From Nocardiopsis flavescens (GTDB lineage: Bacteria; Actinomycetota; Actinomycetes; Streptosporangiales; Streptosporangiaceae), in contig NZ_FQZK01000001.1 in the NCBI RefSeq assembly GCF_900141985.1, positions 658,003 to 722,002 of the forward strand: DNA of 64,000 nt. Reading direction: 5' to 3'. The notes under the pieces are model-generated. The model had not been told where the DNA came from. It saw only the letters and a list, made by a program, of their open reading frames with translations, and searched no databases. A program made the position numbers and the translations under genes. Position 1 is the stretch's first letter. Each line of letters starts with the position of its first letter. Below, piece by piece: positions 1-9,049 of this stretch.

Positions 1-2
1 CG

Positions 3-278
3 ATGCGGACGCGCACGTGGAAGAAGGTCCTGCCCCCGGAGGAGTACGAGCGCCGCCAGGACGAGGACGAGCACGACACCTCGGAGGTCGTCGTCGAGCC
101 CGAGGCCGTGGACGAACCCCCCGTGCTGCGCGACCCCTACGTCGACCGCGAGCGGGTGACCGGGCCGCCCGGCACGCTGTCGGCGCGGACGGGTTCGGCC
201 AAGCGCTCCGGCCGGCGGTCCAAGGGGTCGGACCCCTCGCCGCGGCCCGAGCCGCGGGACCGGGAGGACACCGAGTAG
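3..278 (+). CDS. Charged C-terminal tail or small hypothetical protein (5' end uncertain)
   Basis: This open frame begins at the very edge of the window, so the ATG at 3 may be an internal methionine of a longer upstream gene. The 91 residues are hydrophilic, rich in Glu, Asp, Arg and Pro, with no membrane segment and no recognisable motif. That composition is typical of a disordered cytoplasmic tail. Codon third positions are strongly G/C, which supports coding. I do not recognise the family. The frame closes at a TAG just before a short gap. Confidence 0.5.
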   Translation: MRTRTWKKVLPPEEYERRQDEDEHDTSEVVVEPEAVDEPPVLRDPYVDRERVTGPPGTLSARTGSAKRSGRRSKGSDPSPRPEPRDREDTE

Positions 279-330
279 GGGACGGGCCGCGGGCCCACGC
301 GCCCGCACGCGCCCGCCCGGAGGTGGACGC

Positions 331-561
331 GTGCGGGCGGTTCCGGCGACGGCGGCCACCGCCCGCTCGCGACCGGCGCGCGGGCGGCGTCCCCGGGCCC
401 GGTCCTCCTTCGGGGAGCGGCGGCTCAGGGACGTACGCGTCATCGGCTTCCGGTCGGGGGCGCGGACGTGGGAGCTTGCCGTGGTCACCATCGACGTCCC
501 GGTGGTCACCGCCGCCCTGCGGGAGGCCGAGTCCTGGTCCGGGCCCACCCCTCCGGAGTAG
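331..561 (+). CDS. Small hypothetical protein
   Basis: A 76-codon frame with a GTG start. An AGGTGG stretch lies about five bases upstream and could act as a ribosome binding site. The first 35 residues are Arg/Ala/Pro-rich, and the second half reads as a normal soluble protein (VRVIGFRSG, WELAVVTIDVPVV). Third positions are G/C-rich, in favour of coding, but no family is recognised. It could be a spurious frame in high-GC DNA. Confidence 0.3.
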   Translation: MRAVPATAATARSRPARGRRPRARSSFGERRLRDVRVIGFRSGARTWELAVVTIDVPVVTAALREAESWSGPTPPE

Positions 562-757
562 TTCCGGCCCGGGCCCTGCCGGAGCCCTCCTGCCCTGGAG
601 GCCCGTCCCGGCGTGCGAGGCACCGTGCGGCGACGCCCGGCGCCCGAGACGGGCCCCCGGGGCTCCGGCCGAGGGCCGGGTGCTCCGGTCGGGGCCTGGC
701 GGGGCCTGGCCGCGGGCACGGGTGCACCGGGGCCCGGGGAGGCGGCGGCCCGGCAGG

Positions 758-1534
758 TCAGGGCAGGAGCCGGGAGCGGATCCGGGCGAGGTCGGCCTCC
801 GGAACCCCCGCCTCCAGGAGGTAGGCCCGTGCGTCGAGGCCGTGGAGCACGTCCAGGACGGCGCCGCGCGGGGTGAGGCCCCGTCCGGCCATCAGGGCCT
901 CGGCGGCCGGCCCCTGGTCGGGCCGCCCCAGGGCGGCGAACAGGGGTCCGAGTGCGGCCGTGGAGAGCGCGTAGTCGTCGGCGATCGCCTCGGGTTCGAC
1001 CCCGGCCAGGGCGAGCAGCAGCAGACCGACCAGCCCGGTGCGGTCGCGCCCGGCGCCGCAGTGGAACAGGACGCCGCCGGGCCCGGACCGGGCCAGGGCG
1101 GTGAGGACCGCGGCGCACCGCTCGGCCTTGCGGTCCAGGAACGGCCGGAAGTAGAGCGGGGTCCCGTTGAGGCCCCTGCGGTCGAGGTCCTGCCGGAAGG
1201 CGGTGTCCCCCACGTCGTCCAGGGGCACCTCCAGGCGCGTCATCCCCGGCGGGTGCGGTGTCCCGCCCTCCTCCGGGGGGAAGGCGGCGGCCCCTCCCCG
1301 GGCCGTGGGCCCCTCTCCCTCGACCGGCCGGATCTCGTGGGGGTTGCGCAGGTCGACGACGGTGCGCACGCCCGCGTCGTGGGCCGCGCGCCACCCCCGG
1401 GCGGTGACGAAGCGCAGGTCGGCGGACCTGATGAAGGCCCCGGTCCGGGTGGTGCCGCCGCCGCGGACGGGGAGGCCGCCGAGGTCGCGGGCGTTGAAGA
1501 ACCCGTCCCAGGCCACCTGTCGGCTCTCGCTCAT
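758..1534 (-). CDS. Protein tyrosine/serine phosphatase (Y_phosphatase3 type)
   Basis: Predicted cysteine-dependent phosphatase of 258 residues. The P-loop [10 protein letters not shown] at about residues 158-167 gives the CX5R signature with Cys159 as nucleophile and Arg165 as phosphate-binding residue. The N-terminus carries the family hallmark FNARDLGG at about 12-19, followed by IRSADL and VVDLRNPHE, all typical of bacterial tyrosine/serine phosphatases related to MptpB. It has no signal peptide or membrane segment, so it acts in the cytosol. The substrate (phosphoprotein or phosphoinositide) cannot be told from sequence. It is a single-gene unit, divergent from the oxidoreductase at 1711. 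Confidence 0.88.
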   Translation of the reverse strand: MSESRQVAWDGFFNARDLGGLPVRGGGTTRTGAFIRSADLRFVTARGWRAAHDAGVRTVVDLRNPHEIRPVEGEGPTARGGAAAFPPEEGGTPHPPGMTRLEVPLDDVGDTAFRQDLDRRGLNGTPLYFRPFLDRKAERCAAVLTALARSGPGGVLFHCGAGRDRTGLVGLLLLALAGVEPEAIADDYALSTAALGPLFAALGRPDQGPAAEALMAGRGLTPRGAVLDVLHGLDARAYLLEAGVPEADLARIRSRLLP

Positions 1535-1710
1535 GGATCACAGGGATACCGTCCCGCCGCGGGGAAAGGAAAGTCCTTCGGTCAGATTCCGGACGAATCA
1601 CCGGGCGGGGGCGCGCTGTGACCGCCCCCGACCGGGGGCGGAGCGCACGGGGCGGCCCCGCTCGCCGCGGCACGGCGGTTCCCGGGCGCCGACGGGGCGC
1701 ATGGGGGACG

Positions 1711-3123
1711 ATGATGGGCTTCATGAACGCTACGGACGTCCAAGAGACCGAATTCGACGCGGTGGTGATCGGTGCGGGGCCCGGCGGAGAGGTGGCCGCC
1801 GGGAAACTCGCCGACGCCGGACTGAGCGTCGCGATCGTGGAGGTCGACAAGGTCGGCGGCGAGTGCTCCTACTACGCCTGCATCCCCTCCAAGGCGCTGC
1901 TGCGCCCGGGCGAGCTGCTCATCGAGGCGCGCCGTATCCCGGGCGCCGCCGAGGCGGTGACCGGCACGGTCGACGTGGACGCGGTGCTGCGCCGCCGCGA
2001 CGACCTGGTGGCGCGCGGCGAGGACGGCGCGCTGCACGACGACGGGCAGCTGCCGTGGCTGGAGGAGCGGGGCATCGTGCTGTTCCGCGGCCGGGGGCGC
2101 CTGGTCGGCGAGCGGCGGGTCGCGGTGGGGGGCACGGAGCTGCGGGCCCGGCGCGCCGTGGTCCTGGCCGGGGGCACCCGGGCGGCGCTGCCGCCGATCG
2201 ACGGGCTGGCCGACGCCCGGCCGTGGACCAACCGGGAGGCGACGACCGCCCGGGAGGTCCCGGAGTCGCTGATCGTGGTCGGCGGCGGGGTGGTGGGCGC
2301 GGAGATGAGCCAGGCCTACCGGTCGCTGGGCGCGGCGGTGACCCTGGTGACCGGCGACCGGGGGCTGCTGCCCCGGGAGGAGGACTTCGTCGGCGAGCAG
2401 GTGGGCGAGGCCCTGGAGGAGCAGGGCGTGGACATCCGACGCGGCCCCCGGGCCTCGGCCGTGCGCCGGGGCGGCGACCGGGTGACCGTGACCCTGGGCG
2501 ACGGCACGGAGCTGCACGCCGACGAGGTGCTGGTCGCGGCCGGCCGCACCCCGCAGACCGCGGAGCTGGGGCTGGCGGAGGTCGGCGTCGGGACCGACGG
2601 GTTCGTCGGGGTCGACGAGCGGATGCGGGTGCCCGCGCTGGACTGGCTCTACGTGATCGGGGACCTCAACGGGCGGGCCCTGTTCACGCACATGGCCAAG
2701 TACCAGGCGGCGATCGCCGCCGCCGACATCCTGGGCTCGGACATCTCGGTCGACCACCTGGGGGACGGCGGCGGCGCGCCGCGGGTGATCTTCACCGAAC
2801 CGCAGGTGGCCTCGGTCGGGCACACCGCGCGCAGCGCCCGGGACGCGGGGCTGGAGGTGCGCACGGTGGACGTGCCCACGGACGGGAACGCGGGCGGCGC
2901 GTTCACCGGCGCCGACCGCGGCACCGCACGGTTCGTCGTGGACGAGGGGCGCGGCGTACTGGTCGGTGTGACCATCACCGGGACGGGGGTCGCCGAGATG
3001 CTCCAGGCGGCGACGATCGCCGTCGTCGGGGAGGTGCCGGTGCGCAGGCTCCGGCACGCGGTCCCGGCGTTCCCCACCCGGAGTGAGATCTGGCTCCAGC
3101 TGTTCGACGCGCTGGGCGTCTGA
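1711..3123 (+). CDS. FAD-dependent pyridine nucleotide-disulfide oxidoreductase (lipoamide dehydrogenase-like)
   Basis: A flavoprotein disulfide reductase of about 470 residues. The FAD site is VVIGAGPGGE near the N-terminus. The redox-active pair lies in GGECSYYACIPSKALL (CX4C, Cys52 and Cys57). The pyridine nucleotide fold is VVGGGVVGAEMSQAYRSLGA, a second FAD contact is LYVIGDLNG, and the C-terminal HAVPAFPTRSE supplies the catalytic His and Glu. The NAD fold lacks the acidic residue usual after the second strand (VTLVTGD), so NADH versus NADPH is open. No acyltransferase or E1 gene is nearby, so this is probably not the main pyruvate dehydrogenase E3. Starts at 1711, 1714 and 1723 are all possible; a GGGGGA lies just upstream of the first. 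Confidence 0.85.
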   Translation: MMGFMNATDVQETEFDAVVIGAGPGGEVAAGKLADAGLSVAIVEVDKVGGECSYYACIPSKALLRPGELLIEARRIPGAAEAVTGTVDVDAVLRRRDDLVARGEDGALHDDGQLPWLEERGIVLFRGRGRLVGERRVAVGGTELRARRAVVLAGGTRAALPPIDGLADARPWTNREATTAREVPESLIVVGGGVVGAEMSQAYRSLGAAVTLVTGDRGLLPREEDFVGEQVGEALEEQGVDIRRGPRASAVRRGGDRVTVTLGDGTELHADEVLVAAGRTPQTAELGLAEVGVGTDGFVGVDERMRVPALDWLYVIGDLNGRALFTHMAKYQAAIAAADILGSDISVDHLGDGGGAPRVIFTEPQVASVGHTARSARDAGLEVRTVDVPTDGNAGGAFTGADRGTARFVVDEGRGVLVGVTITGTGVAEMLQAATIAVVGEVPVRRLRHAVPAFPTRSEIWLQLFDALGV

Positions 3124-3134
3124 CCCGGTCCGGT

Positions 3135-3156
3135 GCCCCGGCCCGGCGGCCGGGGC
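3135..3156 (+). terminator. Hairpin after the lipoamide dehydrogenase-like gene
   Basis: A perfect 9-bp inverted repeat (GCCCCGGCC / GGCCGGGGC, loop CGGC) starts 12 bases after the stop codon at 3123. It lies between two convergent genes. No clear T-run follows, as is usual in high-GC actinomycetes. Confidence 0.5.
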
Positions 3157-3293
3157 GCCGCCCGCCCCTTTCCACCTCCTGTTCCCGCGGTCCGTTCCCT
3201 GCCGTGCCCGGTGCCCGAAGGGCGCCCCCTCCCACGGGCGGGCCGCCGCCCGGTGGTCGGCCCCTCACGTGCCGGCCACCGGCACGGTCCGGG

Positions 3294-3833
3294 TCACCGG
3301 CCCGAGGGGGCCGGTGGTCGGCGCCCGCCGGCGTGCGCGTCGGGCACCGCCGGCACCGGGAAGGCGGCGGCCGTGCCGTACAGGGAGAACGGCACTCCCG
3401 CCAGCGTGTGCTCCAGCGCCCGGGCGCAGTACCCGACCATGTCCCGCGGTGGCCGCCCGACCGGCCACCAGCCGATCTCGGCGTGCTTGTGCGGCTCGTT
3501 GTTGACGGGGGTCCCCGACCAGTTCCGGCACGAGAAGAAGAAGTTGACCCAGTCCTGTCCCCCCTCCCCGCTGTGCAGGACGTGCGCGAACTCCAGGTCC
3601 ACCGGGTCCACCCCCACCCCCAGCTCCTCCCCGCTCTCGCGCACGGTCGCGGACACCACGTCCTCCCCCGGGTCGACCTTGCCGGCCACGCCCGCGTGCC
3701 AGCTGCCCGCGGCGTAGGCGGCCCCGGGCCCCCGCCGGGTCAGCAGGACCCGGTCCTCCCGCAGCAGGAAGACGTGTACGGCGACCCTGGTGGAGGCCAC
3801 GGGCGCCTTTTTCTCGAACATCTGTTCAGCCAT
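3294..3833 (-). CDS. Nudix hydrolase
   Basis: The Nudix box is complete: GKVDPGEDVV, then RESGEELGV, giving the GX5EX7REUXEEXGU pattern that binds Mg2+ and hydrolyses nucleoside diphosphate derivatives. The N-terminal half (VAVHVFLLREDRVLLTRR) is the usual Nudix beta grip. The start is set at the ATG at 3833, which has GGATGG upstream; an upstream ATG at 3851 is less likely. The C-terminal 20 residues are Pro/Gly/Arg-rich and non-conserved. The substrate cannot be predicted; MutT/NUDT-like sanitising of oxidised nucleotides is one option. Confidence 0.85.
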   Translation of the reverse strand: MAEQMFEKKAPVASTRVAVHVFLLREDRVLLTRRGPGAAYAAGSWHAGVAGKVDPGEDVVSATVRESGEELGVGVDPVDLEFAHVLHSGEGGQDWVNFFFSCRNWSGTPVNNEPHKHAEIGWWPVGRPPRDMVGYCARALEHTLAGVPFSLYGTAAAFPVPAVPDAHAGGRRPPAPSGR

Positions 3834-3869
3834 GGTTCCATCCTGGCGCATCGGCGGGGGTCGCGGGCG

Positions 3870-3894
3870 TTGTCCACAGGCCCCTGTGCGACAA
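3870..3894 (-). terminator. Hairpin downstream of the 3915-4583 gene
   Basis: TTGTCCACAGG pairs with CCTGTGCGACAA with one bulged base. It lies about 20 bases past the stop of the minus-strand hypothetical gene and upstream of the Nudix start, so it could terminate the former. Confidence 0.4.
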
Positions 3895-3914
3895 GGCCCT
3901 TGCGACGTCGCGTG

Positions 3915-4583
3915 TCACAGCCGCCAGGAGTCGCAGTACCGGACGTGCAGGACCGGGGCCCCCGCACCGGAGGCCGACGCCGCGGGTCCCGCCGCCGGCT
4001 CCACGCAGTAGTGCCCGGCCAGCGGGTACCGCAGCGGGTAGGAGGGCCCCTCGTCCAGGAGCCCGCGCAGCGCGGACCCGCTCTCGCGGAACGCGGCGCC
4101 GCTGCCCGCCACCACCAGCGTGCGGGCGGCGGTGCCGTACCGCAGGTGGTCGCGGTACTCCCGGTGCCCGCGCCTGCGGTGGTCGACCTCCCGCGGCTCG
4201 GGGAGCGCGTCCGCGGGCAGGACCGCCGTGTGGGGCCGCCCGGCGTCGAGCCGCGCGCGCAGCCGCTTCCACGCGGAGGCCGGTAGGCCCGGAGTACGGT
4301 GGACCAGCACCAGGTCCAGGCCGGGCGGGTCCTCCTCCCCGGGCTCCCGGGGAAGGCCCTCGGGCGGTGCGGCGGCGCGCAGCGGCAGGTGCACGATCGA
4401 CCGGGGCGAGCGGGCGGCCGGCGCCCAGAGCCCGACGAGGCGTTCGGCCCCCGCGTGGTCGGCGTACATCGAGAACCCGTGGCGGGAGCCGTGCAGGGCG
4501 AGGCGTCCCGGGCCCGGCGCCATCCGCAGGACCCGGGCGCCGCCGCCGGGCCGCTCCCGGTGCACCGTCACCGGGACCCGCAT
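3915..4583 (-). CDS. Hypothetical protein
   Basis: A 222-residue soluble protein beginning MRVPVTVHRERPGGG, chosen because upstream sequence in this frame is low in coding character. It contains blocks such as LALHGSRHGFSMYADHAG, LDLVLVHRTPGLP and PLRYPLAGHYCVEPAAG, but I recognise no family. There is no signal peptide or transmembrane helix. A hairpin follows it. It stands alone between the Nudix gene and the GH16-like gene on the same strand. Confidence 0.6.
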   Translation of the reverse strand: MRVPVTVHRERPGGGARVLRMAPGPGRLALHGSRHGFSMYADHAGAERLVGLWAPAARSPRSIVHLPLRAAAPPEGLPREPGEEDPPGLDLVLVHRTPGLPASAWKRLRARLDAGRPHTAVLPADALPEPREVDHRRRGHREYRDHLRYGTAARTLVVAGSGAAFRESGSALRGLLDEGPSYPLRYPLAGHYCVEPAAGPAASASGAGAPVLHVRYCDSWRL

Positions 4584-4717
4584 CCGCTCGCGCCGCACCG
4601 CTCCGCCGCCTCCCCGTCCGATCCCCGGGGCGTGTCCCCACCCCCGAGCCTGCACCCGGTCGGGTCCGCGGGCAAGCGGGATCGGCCCGGCGGACGGGGC
4701 CGCCCGCCGGGCGCGGG

Positions 4718-5683
4718 TCAGACCGCCGGGACGGTGTCCGTGAAGCCGGTACCCGCCTCGCGCAGCGCGCCGACCTCGGCCGCCACCTGTTCGGGGGTGA
4801 GAACCTCGTCCTTGACGTGCAGGACCCAGTCGACGTCCTGGTGGTAGGCGCGGTACTCCCCCGCCCCGGTGAGGCCGTCGGCGATGAACCACTGGTTGAC
4901 GTTCACCGACATCGGTGTCTCCGGGTAGTACGGCTCCCCGTGCCGGGCCACCTCCCGGCCGTCGATGAAGTAGGCGACCTCGCCGCCGGAGATCGTCATC
5001 ACCAGGTCGTGCCAGCCCTCGAAGCTGCGGACCACCACGTCGTGGGTGTTCACCGCCTCCCAGGGGTCGGGGCGGTAGGTCTCCCAGGTGGTGAGGTACA
5101 TCGACAGCGCGTCCCCGCCCCAGCCGCCGTTGGGCAGGTACTCGAAGTCCGCCTCGCCGTAGTCCGGGTCCATCGGGTGGTCCAGGGGCGTGATCGTGAA
5201 GAAGGTCTGCACGACGTGGTCGCCGTCGGGCCCGGTGACCGGGGAGTCGGTGAACCGGACGCGGGCCGCGTACGTGCCCTCGTGGTACTTGCGCGCGTGG
5301 TACACCTCGGTCTGCTCGGTGGCCGACCCGTCGGTGGAGGACTCCAGGCGCATCACCGGTTCGCCGTCCGCGTCCGGGAAGGTGACGTTGGAGGGGTCCC
5401 AGACCGCGCCGGGGACACCCGGGCCGCCACCGCCGGAGCGGACGGTCCACCCGTGCGCGGACAGGCCGGGGTCGTCGTGGGCGGTGTAGTGGAAGTCGTC
5501 GAAGAGCAGCGCCCTCGGGGAGTCCGAGGCCGCGAGGGCGGCGGGGGCGGCGGGGGCGTCGTGGTCCGCGGTCAGCGCCGTCGCGGCCCCGGCGACGAGG
5601 GCGAGTCCGGCGGCCGGGACGGCCACGCGGAGCAGGGTCTTGGTGCCCGGGCCGGTCGCGGCCCGGTGCGTGCGTGCTGGCAT
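4718..5683 (-). CDS. Secreted GH16-like glycoside hydrolase
   Basis: A 321-residue exported protein. Residues 1-52 are a signal peptide with a hydrophobic core (LLRVAVPAAGLALVAGAATAL). The remainder is a beta-jelly-roll laminarinase/licheninase type domain. The catalytic stretch is YGEADFEYL, with Glu177 as likely nucleophile, Asp179, and Glu181 as acid/base, matching the ExDxE motif of GH16. WDPSNVTF, YAARVRF and DGREVAR also fit. The start at 5683 has a strong GAGGAGA site. The likely substrate is a beta-glucan, but GH16 is broad. It is a single gene, divergent from the kinase. Confidence 0.75.
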   Translation of the reverse strand: MPARTHRAATGPGTKTLLRVAVPAAGLALVAGAATALTADHDAPAAPAALAASDSPRALLFDDFHYTAHDDPGLSAHGWTVRSGGGGPGVPGAVWDPSNVTFPDADGEPVMRLESSTDGSATEQTEVYHARKYHEGTYAARVRFTDSPVTGPDGDHVVQTFFTITPLDHPMDPDYGEADFEYLPNGGWGGDALSMYLTTWETYRPDPWEAVNTHDVVVRSFEGWHDLVMTISGGEVAYFIDGREVARHGEPYYPETPMSVNVNQWFIADGLTGAGEYRAYHQDVDWVLHVKDEVLTPEQVAAEVGALREAGTGFTDTVPAV

Positions 5684-6138
5684 GGGGGTCTCCTCACAGC
5701 GGGTAGAGGTCGGGGGGAGGCGCCGGCCGGAGGGCGGGGCACGGGCCGCGGGCGGGGTCACCCCTTCACCGTCCCGGGACCGGGCCGGCGGCGCCACGGC
5801 CCCGAAGGACCGGGAGGACCGGCGGCACGGGGGGCATGGACGGGGAGGACCCCGGCGGCGCCGCCGGGGTGCGGTCCCCCAGGTGCTGCGGGGGGCCTGT
5901 GCCGTCCCCGTTCCGCCGGGCCGTGCACCGTCGCCGGGCCCCGTGTCCCGCGGTCCGTCGCCATGGCCCTCCCCGAAGAATCGATGCCGGGGAGAGCATG
6001 CCGCCTCTCCGCCCGCGGGACAAGGGGAGCGGGCGGGTTCCGGGCCCGGGGGCGGTGCGGGCGGGTCCGGGGCGTCCGCTACGCTTCCCTGCGGTACTCC
6101 GGCCCCCGCGGCTCCCCTCCCCCGGAAACGATCCCCTG
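5684..6138. other. 455-bp divergent intergenic region
   Basis: It lies between the GH16-like gene (-) and the kinase gene (+) and should hold both promoters. It is extremely GC-rich. I see no convincing gene, RNA structure or -10/-35 pair here. Confidence 0.5.
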
Positions 6139-8733
6139 ATGGAACCCCTGCACCCCGGCGACCCCCGCGCGTTCGGGCGCTACCGCACCCTGCGCCGTAT
6201 CGGCGCGGGCGGCATGGGCGTCGTCTTCCTCGCCGTCACCGACGGGGACGGGGCGGACCTGGCCGCGGTGAAGTCCATCCGCCCCGAATACGCGTCCGAC
6301 GCGGAGTTCCGCGCCCGGTTCGCGGGCGAGGCGGCCCTGGCCCGCCGGGTGCGCGGCCCCTACACCGCCCGTGTCCTGGACGCCGACACCGAGGGCCCCA
6401 CGCCGTGGCTGGCCACCGAGTACATCGCGGGCCCCTCCCTCCAGGACGCGGTGCGCGAGAGCGGCCCCTTCCCCGAGGAGTCCCTGCGGGTGCTGGCCGC
6501 CGGGCTCGCCGAGGCACTGGCGGCCATCCACGCCGTCGACCTGGTCCACCGCGACCTCAAGCCCTCCAACGTCCTGCTGTCCCCGCGCGGACCCCAGGTC
6601 ATCGACTTCGGCATCGCCCGCGCGGCCGACGCCACCGCCCTCACCCGCACCGGCCAGTCCCTGGGCACCCCCGCGTACATGTCGCCGGAGCAGGCCACCG
6701 GGCGCGGGCTGGGGCCCCGCAGCGACCTGTTCTCCTTCGGCGGCGTGCTGGTGTTCGCGGCCACCGGGCGGCCGCCGTTCGGCACCGGCGACCCCGCCGC
6801 CCTGCTCTACCGGGTCGTCAACGAACCCGTGGACCTGGACGGGGTGCCCGCGCCCCTGCTCCCCCTGGTGCGCGCGTGCCTGGCCAAGGACCCGCGGGAG
6901 CGGCCCTCCCTGGACGGGGTGGCCGCCGACCTGGCCGGCACGGACCTGCCGGGGGCGGGGGCCCGGGACGCCACGGTGTGGCTGCCGCCGCGGGTCGCCG
7001 ACGAGGTCGCGCGCACCGTGGTGGCCGCGACGCGGCTGAACCCGACGGCGGTCCTGCCGGCGGACTCCGCCGACGCACTGGGGCGGGCTCCGGACGGTCC
7101 GCGCGAGGGCGGCACCGGGGTGCGGGGCGGGCGGGCCGCCCCAGAACCCGGTACCGCGGGCGGTGCCGCCCAGGCGCCGCAGACGGCCCCGGACGGAGGC
7201 GGTGCACGGGCGGCGGACGGCCCCGGGCCCCGGGACGGGGCCGCGGAGGAACCGGAGGCGGTGTTCCCCTCCCGCGGCGGAGGGGGTGCGGAGGAGCCCG
7301 CCGGGGAACCGGAGGCGGCATCCGCCCGCGGCGCGGAGCGGGACGCGGCCGGGGCCGCACAGGCGGGGTCCCCCGCCGCCGGACCGGTGTCCGGGAACAC
7401 GGCGCCCGGCGCCGGCGTCCCCGAGACCCCCGCGGTGGAGCGGACCGGGGACCCGGCGCGCGCGGACGGAGCGGAAGGAGCGGCCCCGGCCGAGCGCCCG
7501 CGACAGAACGTGCCCGGCGCCGGCGGGCACAGCCGGGCGGGGGCCGCGCCGCGCCGTTCCGGGCTCCTGTCGACCCCCGGCCGCCGCCGGGGCGCCCTCG
7601 CCGCCGCGGCCCTGGCCGTGGGCCTGGCCACCGCGCAGTACGTCGTGAACGGGACCGGGGATGCGGCCCCGCAGGGCCCGGTCGCCGAGGAGGACCCCGC
7701 CCCGGTGCCGGGCGGACCGACCGTGGCGGCCGGGGCGCGGGTCGTCGACACCTCCCCCATGGCCCCCTCCTCCAGGTTCGCGGCCCTGTCCGACGCCGGG
7801 CTGCACCTGTTCGAGAGCGACCGGCAGGACCGGGTCCGGGAACTGACCCTCCAAGACGAGAGGCGGGACTTCCGCGACTCCGAACTCGCGGCCACCCCGG
7901 AGGGCACCGTCCTGGCGGCCCAGGCCCCGGAGGCGGCCGGCGACGGCGTGTCCGTGGTCCACGTGTGGGACGTGGCCGGGGACGAGCGCTACGCGGTCGC
8001 CCTCCCCGACGGGTCGGGCGACGACGGGCACATCGCGCTCTCGGCCGACGGCGGGACCCTGTTCGCCGCCACCGGCGGCGGGGAGGTGAGCGCCTACCGG
8101 GTGAGCACCGGCGCCCGGCTGTACACCTCCACCGTTCCCGCGAGCGGCGGGGACCGGCCCGAGGTACTGGACCTGGCGGTCACCCGGGAGACGGAGGAGC
8201 TGCTGGTCGTCACCCTGGACACGGGCCTGATGGTGTGGGACGCCGCCACCGGGGAGGCGGCCTCGCCCCGCACCGGGTTCCGGGAGGCGCCCGAGGAGCT
8301 CCTCGGCCCGGCCTCGGTGTCCCACACCGGCGAGGCCGGCGCCCTCGTCGCCGTGGCCGCCGCCGGCTCGGTGCTGCTGTGGCGCCTGGAATCCGACGGG
8401 CCCCCGAGGGAGTTCCGCCCCCGGCCGACACCCGACGACGGGTCGGACGCGGTGATCGGGGACGTGTCCTTCTCGCACTACGGGGACGGCGTCGTCGTCG
8501 CGGGGACGGACTCCGAAAGGGACCGGGGGTTCCTCATGGTGTGGGACTGGGCCCAGGAGAGCGTGCTGGCCCGGGAGTGGTCGGCCCGGGAGTTCGTGTC
8601 GGTCGACGGGACCGGCGGCAACGGCCGGCTGCTCGTCTCCTTCCGCCCGGTCGCCGCGGGGGAACCGTACGGCCTGGCCCTGCTGGAGGCGGACCTGACC
8701 ACGGTGCAGGAATACCGCGTCGTCTACGGCTGA
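6139..8733 (+). CDS. Membrane Ser/Thr protein kinase with extracellular beta-propeller-like sensor
   Basis: An 864-residue PknB-type kinase. The kinase domain occupies about residues 12-270: glycine loop GAGGMGVVF, VAIK-type lysine in AAVKSI, catalytic loop HRDLKPSN (about 136), DFG in IDFGIARA (about 155), and activation segment GTPAYMSPEQA. A low-complexity, Ala/Gly/Pro/Glu-rich juxtamembrane linker of roughly 200 residues follows. Next is one membrane helix near 485-505 (GALAAAALAVGLATAQYVV). About 350 extracytoplasmic residues then carry repeated WD/YVTN-like strands (VHVWDVAGDE, LMVWDAATGE, LLWRLESDG, LMVWDWAQES). The ATG at 6139 is chosen because it starts at the kinase domain and has GGAAA upstream. 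The outer domain probably senses a ligand or wall component. Confidence 0.9.
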   Translation: MEPLHPGDPRAFGRYRTLRRIGAGGMGVVFLAVTDGDGADLAAVKSIRPEYASDAEFRARFAGEAALARRVRGPYTARVLDADTEGPTPWLATEYIAGPSLQDAVRESGPFPEESLRVLAAGLAEALAAIHAVDLVHRDLKPSNVLLSPRGPQVIDFGIARAADATALTRTGQSLGTPAYMSPEQATGRGLGPRSDLFSFGGVLVFAATGRPPFGTGDPAALLYRVVNEPVDLDGVPAPLLPLVRACLAKDPRERPSLDGVAADLAGTDLPGAGARDATVWLPPRVADEVARTVVAATRLNPTAVLPADSADALGRAPDGPREGGTGVRGGRAAPEPGTAGGAAQAPQTAPDGGGARAADGPGPRDGAAEEPEAVFPSRGGGGAEEPAGEPEAASARGAERDAAGAAQAGSPAAGPVSGNTAPGAGVPETPAVERTGDPARADGAEGAAPAERPRQNVPGAGGHSRAGAAPRRSGLLSTPGRRRGALAAAALAVGLATAQYVVNGTGDAAPQGPVAEEDPAPVPGGPTVAAGARVVDTSPMAPSSRFAALSDAGLHLFESDRQDRVRELTLQDERRDFRDSELAATPEGTVLAAQAPEAAGDGVSVVHVWDVAGDERYAVALPDGSGDDGHIALSADGGTLFAATGGGEVSAYRVSTGARLYTSTVPASGGDRPEVLDLAVTRETEELLVVTLDTGLMVWDAATGEAASPRTGFREAPEELLGPASVSHTGEAGALVAVAAAGSVLLWRLESDGPPREFRPRPTPDDGSDAVIGDVSFSHYGDGVVVAGTDSERDRGFLMVWDWAQESVLAREWSAREFVSVDGTGGNGRLLVSFRPVAAGEPYGLALLEADLTTVQEYRVVYG

Positions 8734-8759
8734 GCGGACGGGCGGGGGCCGGAGAAGGC

Positions 8760-8793
8760 GGTCGCGCCCGGCCCCGAGGGACCGGACGCGACC
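8760..8793. terminator. Bidirectional hairpin
   Basis: GGTCGCGCCCGG and CCGGACGCGACC form a 12-bp stem with one mismatch around a 10-base loop. It sits between the convergent kinase (ends 8733) and the small secreted protein gene (ends 8840). Confidence 0.5.
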
Positions 8794-8839
8794 TGGTCGG
8801 AGCCGTCCCGGGCGCAGCGCACCGGGAGGGCCCCGTACG

Positions 8840-9049
8840 TCAGTTGACGTCGTTGTAGTTCGCGATGCACTGGCTGAGCAGGTTCAGGTCCAGGTTGATG
8901 AGACCCAGCGCGTTCTGCTCGTCGATGCAGGCCTGGTAGGACGAGCCGCCCGCCGGGGCGGCCGGGGCGGCGCCGGCCACCCCCGCACCCGCGCCGATCA
9001 GACCGGCGGCGAACAGACCCGTGATGGCGAACTTGACAGCGGTACGCAT
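8840..9049 (-). CDS. Tiny secreted two-cysteine protein
   Basis: A 69-residue precursor. The signal peptide MRTAVKFAITGLFAAGLIG ends at a likely AGA-AP cleavage site near residue 28. The mature part is only about 40 residues, with two cysteines (YQACIDEQNALG and LLSQCIANYNDVN) that could form one disulfide. It lacks the chaplin GN repeats and the rodlin pattern, so neither name is justified. GGGGAGA five bases upstream supports the ATG. The 5' region is unusually AT-rich for this genome, suggesting a strong or regulated promoter. Abundant small secreted proteins of this form often coat hyphae; that role is inference. Confidence 0.75.
   Translation of the reverse strand: MRTAVKFAITGLFAAGLIGAGAGVAGAAPAAPAGGSSYQACIDEQNALGLINLDLNLLSQCIANYNDVN

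Noticed and set aside
1711-3123. Calling the oxidoreductase a mercuric or mycothione reductase
   Set aside because: No N-terminal metal-binding domain or C-terminal Cys pair for mercury, and no specific mycothione residues could be identified; only the superfamily is safe.
5640-8858. A 1072-codon plus-strand frame over the kinase
   Set aside because: Arg/Gly-rich composition with no motif; the kinase frame explains the region.
8840-9049. Chaplin or rodlin identity for the tiny secreted protein
   Set aside because: It lacks the Gly-Asn repeats and the Cys spacing of chaplins and the length and pattern of rodlins.
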